Below are positions 41,822 through 50,994 of a stretch of 64,000 nucleotides of DNA, piece after piece (the stretch's first letter is position 1; each line of letters starts with the position of its first letter). Source of the stretch: JBALVT01 sp045110675 (GTDB taxonomy: Bacteria; Pseudomonadota; Gammaproteobacteria; Pseudomonadales; Halieaceae). A program made the translations under genes and the position numbers. The notes beneath the pieces are model-generated. The model ran no database searches, was not told the DNA's origin, and saw nothing but the letters and a program-made list of their open reading frames with translations. The stretch lies in assembly GCA_045110675.1 (NCBI GenBank), contig JBGCGJ010000029.1:18511-82510 (forward strand), written 5' to 3'.

Positions 41822-43030
41822 TTAGTCGCATGCTATCACCGAAGTTCTATTCGAATTTCTGCCATCAGCTTCACGTGACTCCGCGGCGACCTCTTCGTAC
41901 AGTTTTAAGTGCCTGTCGAAGCAAACGTCCTCGTTTAGCTCAGTTTGAATATCTAGGCGCCCGGCAGCTCCCAAACGTCTGCACAGTTCGGTGTCATTCC
42001 AGACTCGAGATATCTTCTGTGTGAGCTCCTCTACATTACCCGTTTCAAACAAAAGCCCCGTCACATCGTCCTGGACAAGGTCAGGCATCGCTCCGATCCG
42101 TGGTGCGATTACCGGCACTCCGTGGCTTTTAGCCTCAGATAGAACAACGGCGAAGGTTTCTTCCCAGAGGCTTGCTACTACTAAAACTCTTGCCCCTCTG
42201 TAGAAATCGATAAGGGATTGGGGTGTGGGTGTTGCAATGCACACCGCATCGTCTTCGGGACGGATGGCGGGATGCTCCATACTGTCGCCCGCCAGCCGCA
42301 GCGGTAAGTTCGCCCTTCGGCAGGCCTCTAACAAAATCTCAACGCCTTTTTCAGGCACAAACCGCCCGGCGTAAGCTACGTATGCCCCTTCAGATGGATC
42401 GTCTATACCCGTCTCTGGAGATGGAATTACACAAGGAATTGTCGCGACCCGATCGGAAGCAATACCGGCCTTGTTTTCAATCCATTGTTTGGAAAACTCG
42501 GTGAGTACGATGAAGCGGGTTATATGGTCAGTAAACAGACCGAACCTGCTGGCCACTGCACTGCGCAATCCGTAGGCCAGGCTTTCTGGCAGGCTTTGAC
42601 GGCAATTATTCAGAAGTGCTCTGTATTCCTTGCCCCCCATGCATTCGTGGCAAATGCCACTTTTGTTGTGATGTGTGGCCACCGGGCAAGTGATTCTAAA
42701 ATCATAACAAGTCATCACAACCGGGACGCCCGCCGCTGTGCAGCGCGGTAAAATCCAAGGAGAAATCATCGGAAACAGCTCATGCACATGGACGACGTCG
42801 GGTTTGAACTCTGTCAGGGTACGATCAAAGTCCTCCACCGCCGATCGGTTATAGATACCTCCGAAAAATGCCTGTACTTTGCCCTTTAGCCCAGATGGTA
42901 GGTTCTTGCTATCGCGTTCAAAAAAGCCGATCTCCATGCCTCTCGCTGAGCAAACATCGATTACGGCGTGGCAAGCTGCATCTGAGCCGCCGACCCCTCT
43001 ATGTTGATTGTTGACATGGAGAACACGCAT
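41822..43030 (-). CDS. Family 4 glycosyltransferase (GT-B)
   Basis: A 402-residue GT-B enzyme. MRVLHVNNQHRGVGGSDAAC opens the N-terminal acceptor domain. A Cys-rich segment with CPVATHHNKSGICHECMGG could bind metal, a feature found in a subset of GT4 enzymes. The C-terminal donor domain has YVAYAGRFVPEKGVEILLEA and WEETFAVVLSEAKSHGVPVIAP. I placed the start at 43030, six bases below the stop of the upstream gene, because the family begins at MRVLH; the longer frame would add 42 unrelated residues. It belongs to the minus-strand EPS block. Confidence 0.9.
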   Translation of the reverse strand: MRVLHVNNQHRGVGGSDAACHAVIDVCSARGMEIGFFERDSKNLPSGLKGKVQAFFGGIYNRSAVEDFDRTLTEFKPDVVHVHELFPMISPWILPRCTAAGVPVVMTCYDFRITCPVATHHNKSGICHECMGGKEYRALLNNCRQSLPESLAYGLRSAVASRFGLFTDHITRFIVLTEFSKQWIENKAGIASDRVATIPCVIPSPETGIDDPSEGAYVAYAGRFVPEKGVEILLEACRRANLPLRLAGDSMEHPAIRPEDDAVCIATPTPQSLIDFYRGARVLVVASLWEETFAVVLSEAKSHGVPVIAPRIGAMPDLVQDDVTGLLFETGNVEELTQKISRVWNDTELCRRLGAAGRLDIQTELNEDVCFDRHLKLYEEVAAESREADGRNSNRTSVIACD

Positions 43031-43035
43031 TTTCT

Positions 43036-43983
43036 TTATCGTCCGCCGCGCAACAAAGATTGGAAAGAGACCCAGGCGTATCGACGGCTGGTGATAAATT
43101 TCTGTGGGTAATCGGACTCTTTCTTTAGAATGGACAGTAGTCCGAAACAAGGCCATCTAACTACGTACCCGGTGGTTAGTATCAGGTCATAGAACCAGGT
43201 CTTGAGGCGCCCGTGTCGGATTTGAAAATACGCACGATTGCCGCGAATTGTGCTAGCTAGTATTTCGGCGGAGCTTTGCTTTACCAGGCTTTGCCTTAGA
43301 TGATGCATTACCGTCGCCTCGGACGTATACATGACACGTTTCCCTGAGGATTGAACCCGGTCACATAACTCTAGATCTTCCCCGTACATAAAGAACTGGT
43401 CGTCGAAGATATGATCACCCACTGCGTCCCGACGCAGCATTAGCGCGGCGCCCGAAACCCATCCAATGTCGAAAGTTCCAGCTAGATCGTCTATGAGAAA
43501 TGTCGGAGGAGGGGCCCACTTTCTGGGCAATATTTGATTGAGGACTAGGTAGTGCCAGGCGACATTATAAAGAGTTGGTAGTGCGCCTCCCGAGGATCTT
43601 TGGAACGAACCATCGGGGTTGCTCAACCTAGCACCCAGGATACCCGCATCTGGATATTCGCTCATCAGTTCAAGCATGCGCGGGATTGCTCCTTCACTGA
43701 GTTCCGTATCGGGATTGAGCAGCAGGATAAAGTCGCCCTTGCAGTCTAAAAAGGCTTGGTTATTGGCGCGGCCAAAACCGCGATTATCTTGATTTGCAAT
43801 GAGGTGGAACTGGGGGAACCGCGTCCGCACCATGTCTACACTGTCGTCGGCGGAATTGTTGTCTACTACAAAAACTTCAAATTCGTCGGGATGGAGGCCG
43901 ACGTTTTTCTCGATCGAACGAAGACTGCACTGTAACAGCGCACTAACGTTCCAATTGACAACAATTATCGACAAATTGCACAT
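43036..43983 (-). CDS. Family 2 glycosyltransferase (rhamnosyltransferase-like)
   Basis: A 315-residue GT-A enzyme. Its signatures are NLSIIVVNWNVSALLQCSLRSI, FEVFVVDNNSADDSVDMV, GDFILLLNPDTELSEGAI and FMYGEDLELCDRVQSSGK, the typical pattern of WbbL/RfbF-like rhamnosyltransferases. It is the first gene of the minus-strand EPS block. The 387-base gap before it is shared with the divergent modified-sugar operon. It probably adds a deoxyhexose to the repeat unit. Confidence 0.9.
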   Translation of the reverse strand: MCNLSIIVVNWNVSALLQCSLRSIEKNVGLHPDEFEVFVVDNNSADDSVDMVRTRFPQFHLIANQDNRGFGRANNQAFLDCKGDFILLLNPDTELSEGAIPRMLELMSEYPDAGILGARLSNPDGSFQRSSGGALPTLYNVAWHYLVLNQILPRKWAPPPTFLIDDLAGTFDIGWVSGAALMLRRDAVGDHIFDDQFFMYGEDLELCDRVQSSGKRVMYTSEATVMHHLRQSLVKQSSAEILASTIRGNRAYFQIRHGRLKTWFYDLILTTGYVVRWPCFGLLSILKKESDYPQKFITSRRYAWVSFQSLLRGGR

Positions 43984-44370
43984 TGTGGTCCAAATTGGGG
44001 CGGAGGTCTTTCAGCGTTTGCCGCTAGCAATCCTGTGCCGAATACCGCTAGATCCCAATATAATCTCCAGTACCAGTCCATTGGAATTTCCATGAACACT
44101 ATTGTTAGTTATAGCCGTTATATAACCCCAGCTCTTTCTTTTTTTTTCAAAAAAAGCTTATAAATCTGCTTATAGTTTTACCCAGCCAATATAATCCATG
44201 AATATTGCTGTAACAAGCACTCAGTGGCCCGTTACGAAGGTCTCAACTAGGCGATTACTGCAGATGAGAACCAGTTCTCAATATCGAATAACAATTTTGG
44301 ACTTTGGCTTAGATTCGTTCTATTGTGATTCTCGCAGAGTTAATACCTGATATAAAAAAATGGAGTTTTC
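43984..44370. other. 387-base divergent regulatory region between two EPS operons
   Basis: No gene is supported here. Both flanking operons start outward, so this is the likely control point of EPS synthesis. Visible elements are a T9/A7 tract near 44140-44152 and a direct repeat of GCTTATA spaced 12 bases (about 44155-44173). A ribosome binding site TGGAG at 44361 precedes the GTG start at 44371. No confident promoter boxes or known operators could be assigned. Confidence 0.45.
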
Positions 44371-44790
44371 GTGGACAGTACTAGTCAGACACTTAGAGAA
44401 AAATATTTGGATGATCCCCTGGTGACACTGGAGTCACCCTTCGTGGACGCAAGAGGGGCGATATACCCAATTGTCGATGAAGTTATGGAGTCTTGTGTAA
44501 TTATAAGCTCTAAAACGGGTACTGTTCGGGCAAACCATTACCATAAAACCGACTGGCACTACTGCTATGTCATGGAAGGGGAAATTCAGTACCACTGGAG
44601 ATCGACAGGAGATGAGTCTGCTCCGCGAGTAGCGACCTATGTGAAAGGGGAATGCTTTTTCACCCCGCCAATGGTGGACCATGCCATGGTGTTCTCCAAG
44701 GACACAACGTTCCTGACTTTGGGGCGCAACCCCAGGGATCAAAAGACTTACGAAGAAGATATCGAGCGTATTGACTTGGTTCAAGTGTGA
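44371..44790 (+). CDS. Cupin-fold protein, sugar-nucleotide epimerase-like
   Basis: A 139-residue single-domain cupin. The motif VRANHYHKTDWHYCYVMEGEIQYHW carries the His residues typical of cupin 1, and CFFTPPMVDHAMVFSKDT carries cupin 2. The opening DARGAIYPIVD resembles the RmlC-like sugar epimerase group (dTDP-4-keto-6-deoxyhexose 3,5-epimerase and WxcM/FdtA relatives). It may epimerise or isomerise the 4-keto-6-deoxy sugar from the CDP pathway. The start is GTG with TGGAG five bases upstream. It is the first gene of the plus-strand modified-sugar operon, nine bases before the C-methyltransferase gene. Confidence 0.78.
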   Translation: MDSTSQTLREKYLDDPLVTLESPFVDARGAIYPIVDEVMESCVIISSKTGTVRANHYHKTDWHYCYVMEGEIQYHWRSTGDESAPRVATYVKGECFFTPPMVDHAMVFSKDTTFLTLGRNPRDQKTYEEDIERIDLVQV

Positions 44791-44799
44791 GTCGACAAA

Positions 44800-46056
44800 G
44801 TGTCCGCGACGCATTATCTCCGCAGCGATTGCCGCTTGTGCCATTCCACCGACGTGGAAAAAGTTCTGTCGCTTGCCCCGACCCCTCCTGCTAATGAGCT
44901 ATTGTCTTTATGTAGTGATGCGTCCAATCAGGAAAAATTTCCGCTAGATTTGTATTTCTGCAATCGTTGTTACCACCTCCAGCTGTTCAATGTCGTAAGC
45001 CCACAGAGGCTGTTTGGTAATTACGTCTATGTCTCTGGAACGACACCGTCATTCAGACACCATTTTCAAGAGTATGCCAAAAATGTTGTCGAAGAATACG
45101 GTGTTGATGACGGCAGTCTTGTTGTCGATATCGGGAGTAATGATGGCACCCTGTTGTCTTCGTTCAAACACCTGGGAATGAGAGTCCAAGGAGTCGATCC
45201 TGCAAAGGATATCGCGCTAACAGCGGATGCTAATGGCATTGACACCATTGTTGATTTTTTTACGCCTGAAGTTGCTCGACAAATACGGGACGTGAAGGGC
45301 ACCGCTAAAATCGTGGTCGCCAATAATGTGTTTGCACACATAGACGACTTACACGCTATATTGGCTGGCGTGGATGTGCTTCTGCATTCGACTGGTTTGC
45401 TTGTTCTGGAGGTGTCTTATTTAAAGGATGTTATTGAGAAAACCCTCTTTGACACAATTTATCACGAGCATCTTGATTATCATTCTGTTGGTTCGCTGAA
45501 AAGTTTCTTTGATAGTAACGGGTTTGACATTGTAGATGTGGTTGCCATCGAATCCCATGGCGGATCTATTCGGGTGGTAGTACAGCGACGCAACGGCGGC
45601 CATGAGATCAAGCCTGCGGTCGCTTCTACCATCGCACAGGAAAATGCAGCGGGCTTGTACTTGGCAGATACCTACCGAGATTATGACCGCAAAATAACGG
45701 AACTCGGCAACGCTTTAACCGCTTTGATAACTGATATCAAACACGAGGGGAAATCCATAGCAGCCTACGGATTACCTGCCAAAGCTACGACCCTTATGCA
45801 CCAATTTAATATTGGTGCCGAGGCTATAGATTATGTTGTTGACGATAGTCCGTTGAAACAGGGTTTGTACTCACCTGGCTATGGAATTCAGATTGATAAT
45901 AGTGAGCGACTCAAAGCAGATATGCCAGATTACATCATTATTTTGGCATGGAATTTTGCGCAACCCATAATCGAAAACCTAAAATGGTTTCTGGAAGCTG
46001 GCGGGGTGATTATCGTGCCGCTCCCGGAAATTCAAATAGTGAGAAACAATGACTAA
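44800..46056 (+). CDS. Sugar C-methyltransferase-like SAM enzyme
   Basis: A 418-residue three-part methyltransferase of the TylC3/NovU/EvaC type. The N-terminal zinc-ribbon-like part has CRLCHS and YFCNRCYHLQL (Methyltransf_13). The SAM-binding domain contains VVDIGSNDGTLLSSF and VVANNVFAHIDDLHAI. The central feature LFDTIYHEHLDYHSVGSL matches the catalytic region of sugar C-methyltransferases. A C-terminal domain (AAYGLPAKATTLMHQF, DYVVDDSPLKQG) completes the family plan. It would transfer a methyl group to C3 of a 4-keto-6-deoxy sugar nucleotide. The start is GTG at 44800. Its end overlaps the next gene by eight bases, so the two are coupled. Confidence 0.86.
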   Translation: MSATHYLRSDCRLCHSTDVEKVLSLAPTPPANELLSLCSDASNQEKFPLDLYFCNRCYHLQLFNVVSPQRLFGNYVYVSGTTPSFRHHFQEYAKNVVEEYGVDDGSLVVDIGSNDGTLLSSFKHLGMRVQGVDPAKDIALTADANGIDTIVDFFTPEVARQIRDVKGTAKIVVANNVFAHIDDLHAILAGVDVLLHSTGLLVLEVSYLKDVIEKTLFDTIYHEHLDYHSVGSLKSFFDSNGFDIVDVVAIESHGGSIRVVVQRRNGGHEIKPAVASTIAQENAAGLYLADTYRDYDRKITELGNALTALITDIKHEGKSIAAYGLPAKATTLMHQFNIGAEAIDYVVDDSPLKQGLYSPGYGIQIDNSERLKADMPDYIIILAWNFAQPIIENLKWFLEAGGVIIVPLPEIQIVRNND

Positions 46057-47113
46057 ATTATACGTTGATTCGGATATAGAAAATATAGCTCTCCGACTGC
46101 TCCCATTTTACGATCAGTTGAGTGGCAGAAAAATACTTATGTGCGGCGGTGGTGGTTTCCTCGGTCGCTACTTTACCGCGGTTTTCCAGCATCTCAACAG
46201 AAGTATCTTGAGCGAGCCTTGTCAACTGACGGTGCTGGACAATTTTGTGTCGGCTAACAATCCCTCCTATGAAGAGGGCGAGAAAGACGGTGCCACCTTC
46301 ATTCATCACAATATTATCGAGCCCTTTGAAACGGATATAAAATACGACTACATTATTCAGGCAGCGGGTATTGCAAGCCCATTTTACTATCGTGCTTTTC
46401 CCTTAGAGACCATTGAAGTATCCATTTCAGGCACAAAAAATATGCTTGAGTTGGCACGTAAGACCGGTGCTCGGCTGTTATTTTTTAGCAGCTCGGAAAT
46501 TTACGGTGATCCAGATCCCAAGCATATACCGACCGCGGAAAGTTATCCTGGCAGCGTATCCTGCCTAGGAGCGCGAGCTTGTTATGATGAAAGCAAACGC
46601 TTGGGTGAAACACTCTGTAGTGTCTATCACACACAATTTGGTGTGCATACCAATATGGTACGGCCTTTCAATGTCTATGGACCTGGCATGGGTGAGCTTG
46701 ACTATCGAGTGCTGCCAAACTTTGCCAGCAAGGCGAAGGATGGCAAGCCGTTTCATTTGTATGGGGACGGCCGACAGACGCGAACATTTTGCTACATTAC
46801 CGATGCGATCGTTGGCTTTATGCATGTGTTGATGAAGGGGGTGCCAGGAGAACCTTACAATATAGGCAGCCCCAAGCCGGAGGTATCTATGTTGCAACTG
46901 GCTGAAGAAATAAAAGATCTCCTGAATATTTCTAATAAAATTAATTTAATAGAGTATCCGGATAGCTACCCAGCGGATGAGCCGAATCGACGGTGTCCAG
47001 ATATATCTAAAGCGCGAGCGCAGCTTTACTACGAACCCCAGGTCGCATTCAGAGATGGATTGGAACGCTTCTTTACTTGGACCCAGGAACACTTTGTGGG
47101 TGGCGTCAATTAA
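46049..47113 (+). CDS. NAD-dependent epimerase/dehydratase, UDP-glucuronate decarboxylase-like
   Basis: A 354-residue extended SDR. The nucleotide-binding motif is ILMCGGGGFLGRYF, the active-site Ser lies in LLFFSSSEIYGDPDP, and the Tyr-Lys pair is in RACYDESKRLGETL, close to the YDEGKR motif of UDP-xylose synthases. TRTFCYITDAIVG and EPYNIGSP follow. About 35 residues precede the Rossmann core, an N-terminal extension not usual in small epimerases. The true substrate could be another NDP-sugar. It overlaps the C-methyltransferase gene by eight bases. Confidence 0.83.
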   Translation: MTKLYVDSDIENIALRLLPFYDQLSGRKILMCGGGGFLGRYFTAVFQHLNRSILSEPCQLTVLDNFVSANNPSYEEGEKDGATFIHHNIIEPFETDIKYDYIIQAAGIASPFYYRAFPLETIEVSISGTKNMLELARKTGARLLFFSSSEIYGDPDPKHIPTAESYPGSVSCLGARACYDESKRLGETLCSVYHTQFGVHTNMVRPFNVYGPGMGELDYRVLPNFASKAKDGKPFHLYGDGRQTRTFCYITDAIVGFMHVLMKGVPGEPYNIGSPKPEVSMLQLAEEIKDLLNISNKINLIEYPDSYPADEPNRRCPDISKARAQLYYEPQVAFRDGLERFFTWTQEHFVGGVN

Positions 47114-47121
47114 GAGTGGCT

Positions 47122-48030
47122 ATGAGACTAGCGCTGATTGGAGCTGGTAAGTGGGGGGCTAATTTTCTAAGAACTCTCGCTGCCTCTGAACTGGACGAAC
47201 TCACTGTAATTGTAAGCTCCCAGTCCAGAGAGAAAATTGACACGATCGCAAAAACTTCTGCGACCCTCATCACTGACCTCGGAGCCCTTAAAAGCTGTGC
47301 CCATGAATTGGATGGGGCGATTGTTGCAACTCCTCCGGGAATGCGACCCGCAATAGTCGCGGAACTTTTACGACTCGGTATACCGGTTCTTGCGGAGAAA
47401 CCGCTTAGCCTCGATGCAGAGACAACCGCAGACTTAGTCAGTCTGGCGCAGTCCTTGAGAGTTCCACTGATAGAAGATTTCATTCATCTGTATAGCTGGC
47501 CCTACTTAACGTTGTTGGAGCAATTGGATACTGGTACACCGATCACGATTGATTCTTCAGGGGGAGGATGGGGCCCGTTTCGCGACTATTCTCCCCTCGC
47601 GGATTATGGACCACACGATGTCGCTATGGCATTGCATCTGTTCGGTCGATTGCCGGACACCGCATCTTTGGCAGTAACGGAACTGGAGAATGCAGGAGCC
47701 TTTACAGCGGACGTCATTCTGGATTTTACCGAGTTGGGAGTCGCGAATATAAAGGTCAGCAACATCGGCTCGGAACGGGTACGCAAGTTTAATGTGTTGC
47801 AAGGCAACGAATCATGGCTCTACGATGGGAATAGCCAAAATTTATTAGTTCGAAACGGAATAGCGCAATCGAGTCCTTTGCAGGAATATAGTCCGATGCA
47901 GTTATTGTTGGATTGTTTTGGCGGTCGAAGGACGTTCTACAACAATGAAAGATCACTTTGGCTTAGCAAGTCTGTGGCTGAGGTTCTGCAAAATCTTGAG
48001 GTAATATGCAGCGCGCAATTGGAAAAATGA
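47122..48030 (+). CDS. Gfo/Idh/MocA-family oxidoreductase
   Basis: A 302-residue NAD(P)-dependent oxidoreductase. The Rossmann motif is LALIGAGKWGANF at the N-terminus, and the family signature AEKPLSLD supplies the catalytic Lys. The second half is the alpha/beta substrate domain, with DYGPHDVAMALHLFG where the active-site His often sits. I used the ATG at 47122, with AAGAGTGG upstream, rather than the frame's first ATG at 47077, which overlaps the previous gene. Sugar dehydrogenation or keto reduction within the modified-sugar pathway is the expected role. It is followed one base later by the fusion protein gene. Confidence 0.87.
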   Translation: MRLALIGAGKWGANFLRTLAASELDELTVIVSSQSREKIDTIAKTSATLITDLGALKSCAHELDGAIVATPPGMRPAIVAELLRLGIPVLAEKPLSLDAETTADLVSLAQSLRVPLIEDFIHLYSWPYLTLLEQLDTGTPITIDSSGGGWGPFRDYSPLADYGPHDVAMALHLFGRLPDTASLAVTELENAGAFTADVILDFTELGVANIKVSNIGSERVRKFNVLQGNESWLYDGNSQNLLVRNGIAQSSPLQEYSPMQLLLDCFGGRRTFYNNERSLWLSKSVAEVLQNLEVICSAQLEK

Positions 48031-48031
48031 C

Positions 48032-50020
48032 ATGAATATCCCAAAAGTATGCTTGGTAGGTGTCGGACATTTTGGCAAAGCCCACCTTCACGAGTGGTTA
48101 AAACTGCAGGAAAGTGGCGAGGTGCAAGTATTCGCTCTGGTCGTTAGCACCGAGGCGTCAAGGGCCGAACACGCCGCTAATTATGCCATTCCAGTGTTTA
48201 CGAGTTTAGACGAGGAACTGCTGGCACAGGCGGATATAGTGGATATAGTTACTCCCGCGGAATCTCACTTAACGCTCATAGAAAAATGTCTTCCTCATTG
48301 CCACGTTCTGGTGGAGAAGCCAATGGTCATGTCCCTAGCGGAGCTTGAGCAGCTGGAGGCTTTAGAGCGACGGTATCCGGAGCGGCTGATGGTGGGACAT
48401 AACTATCGCTTCAACCAGACCGTTATCAAACTTGGTGAGTTGATTGAGCAGCAGCCCGAGCTACCCTCGCTCGTGGAAATTACGATGCTGAATGAGAGCA
48501 GTTCCTGGATCGATTTAAACCCAAATCTGGAATATGTCCATGCTTTTGACATCATGGATTGCCTGTTCGAACTTGAGCCCGAAATAGAGTCATCGAGATG
48601 CGTCGACAATAGCCATCAAGTCAGTATTCGCTATGGAGGCAGTCTTCATTGCGTCATGAGTCTAGGTTGGCATAAGAAACCGAGTAAGCGAAGCATTCAT
48701 ATTGTTTACCCCGAAATGGATATTACCTGTGACTTGTTTCGTTATTCGATTCGCGTAAATCGAAATAGTCATTTTGATACGCATAATTTGCCGCATGATA
48801 AAACCGCATTAAGAGACGAAATGCTCTCTTTTTTACGTTTTTTTAGAGCCGAATGTGCAAATCCTGTCTCAGTTGAAGTCGCGGCTAGATCGCTTAAAAC
48901 GGCACTAAGGACAACGCCAAAAATTCGGAAAAGAACTCCCACGGTAGCGGTTATAGGTGGTGGGGTGTTCGGAGCTAACTGTGCTTTGGAGCTTAATCAC
49001 TTTTGCAATGTTTCTCTTTTTGAGCGCCATGCAGAACTGATGGAGGAGACCTCTTTCGCTAATCAATGGCGGCACCATTCGGGGTTTCACTACCCGCGGA
49101 GCTATGACACCATTCAAGAAATCCGTTCTACCAAAAGAGCATTCGAGGACCTTTATGGTGATTCGGTAGTCAACGATTACACCTCTTATTTCTGCCCCTC
49201 CGCTTCTGGAGTTGAGATTCCGGCTGAGCGTTATTTAGCGGCTTGCTCAAGTAACTACTTGTCTTTTTCTATCGAATATCCTCCGGCCGATATTGTTGAA
49301 AGAGATACTATCAGTATCTCCCTGAAGACAGATGAAGGGGTTTATGATTTCTATAAGCTCAGAAAAATGATTGAGCAGCGACTTGCCAATGCCGCGAACA
49401 CCCAGACCTTTACCAGTGCAAATATTCTAGGAGCAGAGATATTACCCGATGGAACCAAGCAACTGTCTATTGAACGTGATGGTAAAGTCGAAACGGAGGT
49501 CTTCGATTATTTGATTAACGCAACGTATTCCAATCGAAATTTGCTTACGAAATGGTTTTCTTTTCCGGTTGAGCCTTTACGTTTTGATCTTTACGAAATG
49601 TTAGTAGTGCGTCTGCCGATAGAGCAAATTTGCGTTACGATAATTGATGGCCCTTTTACCAGTCTGGTTGGCATGGGCTATGACAACCTTTTCTTGCTAT
49701 CTCATATTCATGATTCGGTGTTAAGAAGTGAGGTTACGGCGGATGGCATGCCTCCAGATTGGGGCCATATTCAGTCAAATCGGCATAATATGTTGTTGAG
49801 TGCCTCCAAATATATCCCGGTGTTAAAAGAAGCGGAAGTCGTAGAGTCTCGATACGCGACCCGTGCTGTGAATGCCTATGCGCGAGATTTTGACGCCCGT
49901 CCATCGGTGATACGAAATCACGGCTTTGACTGTTGGTCGGTCATGGGCGGAAAAATTGTAACCTGCGTCAGCAATGCCAGAGAAATCGCAACTATGATAG
50001 AAAAATCCCATGCCAAATAA
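48032..50020 (+). CDS. Fusion of Gfo/Idh/MocA oxidoreductase and FAD-dependent oxidoreductase
   Basis: A 662-residue protein of two enzyme units in one frame. Residues 1-about 295 form a Gfo/Idh/MocA unit with VCLVGVGHFGKAH and EKP at 95-97, plus VGHNYRFN. From residue 304 a second dinucleotide-binding motif begins, TVAVIGGGVFGANCALEL (glycines 309, 311 and 314), then LFERHAELMEETSFANQWRHHSG and a DAO-like FAD domain ending MGGKIVTCVSNAREIA. The continuous frame and lack of an internal start argue for a genuine fusion. The first unit would use NAD(P) and the second FAD, so the protein could carry out successive oxidation or reduction steps on a sugar nucleotide. I do not know a characterised homologue. 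Confidence 0.85.
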   Translation: MNIPKVCLVGVGHFGKAHLHEWLKLQESGEVQVFALVVSTEASRAEHAANYAIPVFTSLDEELLAQADIVDIVTPAESHLTLIEKCLPHCHVLVEKPMVMSLAELEQLEALERRYPERLMVGHNYRFNQTVIKLGELIEQQPELPSLVEITMLNESSSWIDLNPNLEYVHAFDIMDCLFELEPEIESSRCVDNSHQVSIRYGGSLHCVMSLGWHKKPSKRSIHIVYPEMDITCDLFRYSIRVNRNSHFDTHNLPHDKTALRDEMLSFLRFFRAECANPVSVEVAARSLKTALRTTPKIRKRTPTVAVIGGGVFGANCALELNHFCNVSLFERHAELMEETSFANQWRHHSGFHYPRSYDTIQEIRSTKRAFEDLYGDSVVNDYTSYFCPSASGVEIPAERYLAACSSNYLSFSIEYPPADIVERDTISISLKTDEGVYDFYKLRKMIEQRLANAANTQTFTSANILGAEILPDGTKQLSIERDGKVETEVFDYLINATYSNRNLLTKWFSFPVEPLRFDLYEMLVVRLPIEQICVTIIDGPFTSLVGMGYDNLFLLSHIHDSVLRSEVTADGMPPDWGHIQSNRHNMLLSASKYIPVLKEAEVVESRYATRAVNAYARDFDARPSVIRNHGFDCWSVMGGKIVTCVSNAREIATMIEKSHAK

Positions 50021-50106
50021 AAAACTTTATCTTCTTGCACAATGCCACGAAAAATATGGCGTTAGCGCCGTGTTGAAACAGTTCGCGATACTGCTATACT
50101 CCGCCG

Positions 50107-50934
50107 ATGTTTGATTCAACGCTATACAAGGCTCTCTATACGCCGGCCGTGATTCGCCGGGCATTTATTCGCAGACTGTTACCCAAGTTCATCAAGTCAT
50201 ACAGCTTGTTGACCAAACTTGGGGCGGTGGATTATCCCCATTACGGCTATTGTGTTTACAACGCAGCCGTCATGGCTAAGCGACTCGGGCACTCAAAGAT
50301 AAGTGTCCTTGAGTTTGGGGTGGCAGGCGGGAATGGTCTCACGGCGCTGGAATATCACGCTAGCCACGTCGGAAGCCTGGTGGGAATTGAAATCGAGGTC
50401 TATGGTTTTGATACCGGCAAAGGGCTGCCTAAGCCCACCGATTATCGAGATCTGCCTTACCACTGGAAGGAAGGGTTTTTCGCAATGGACTTCAGCGTGC
50501 TGGAGAAAAAGCTGAAGAATGCAAAACTCGTACTCGGCGATGTTAGGGATACGGTAAAAACCTTTGCTGAGAAGCACCAGCCCGCGCCGGTCGGTGCGAT
50601 CATGTTTGATCTTGACTTGTATACATCGACGGTTGATGCCTTCGAAATTTTAAAAATCCTGCCCCAATCCCGACTGCCACGCATTTACTGTTACTTCGAT
50701 GACATCATTGGCGATGACATTGAATTATACAATGACTTCACTGGAGTGCGACTCGCGATTACCGAGTTCAACAACGATAACTCGAACAAGAAAATCGACA
50801 AACTCCACCATCTTCTCGCCAGAAGAGTGCTAGAGCCATGGTATCATCAGATCTACAGCTTCCATGACTTCGGTCACCCGGACTATTCCAAATTTATCAG
50901 CGAAGAAGATCAGCAGCTGCGTTTTAAAAGCTAG
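50107..50934 (+). CDS. Putative class I SAM-dependent methyltransferase (TylF-like)
   Basis: A 275-residue protein. The central part resembles a class I methyltransferase: ISVLEFGVAGGNGLTALEYH for motif I, IEVYGFDTGKGLP, LVLGDVRDTVKTF and GAIMFDLDLYTSTVDAFEIL with acidic residues as in TylF-type O-methyltransferases. A late YFDDIIGDDIELY could contribute a metal site. It is the last gene of the plus-strand modified-sugar operon, 86 bases after the fusion gene, and might O-methylate the sugar. The family assignment is by motif only. Confidence 0.68.
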   Translation: MFDSTLYKALYTPAVIRRAFIRRLLPKFIKSYSLLTKLGAVDYPHYGYCVYNAAVMAKRLGHSKISVLEFGVAGGNGLTALEYHASHVGSLVGIEIEVYGFDTGKGLPKPTDYRDLPYHWKEGFFAMDFSVLEKKLKNAKLVLGDVRDTVKTFAEKHQPAPVGAIMFDLDLYTSTVDAFEILKILPQSRLPRIYCYFDDIIGDDIELYNDFTGVRLAITEFNNDNSNKKIDKLHHLLARRVLEPWYHQIYSFHDFGHPDYSKFISEEDQQLRFKS

Positions 50935-50955
50935 TTTCCCTTGATTTCAGGTGTG

Positions 50956-50989
50956 GAGAGGACTCGCAAGTTCTTCCCAGCGTCCTCTC
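50956..50989 (+). terminator. Hairpin between convergent genes
   Basis: GAGAGGAC at 50956-50963 pairs with GTCCTCTC at 50982-50989 over 8 base pairs with an 18-base loop, followed by GAGTTTTAATC. It lies in the 60-base gap between the convergent methyltransferase and symporter genes. The loop is long and the U-run short, so termination is likely but not certain. Confidence 0.45.
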
Positions 50990-50994
50990 GAGTT

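Noticed and set aside
44140..44175. T9/A7 tract as a rho-independent terminator
   Set aside because: The stem would be almost entirely A-T, and the region is a divergent promoter area where a terminator is not expected.
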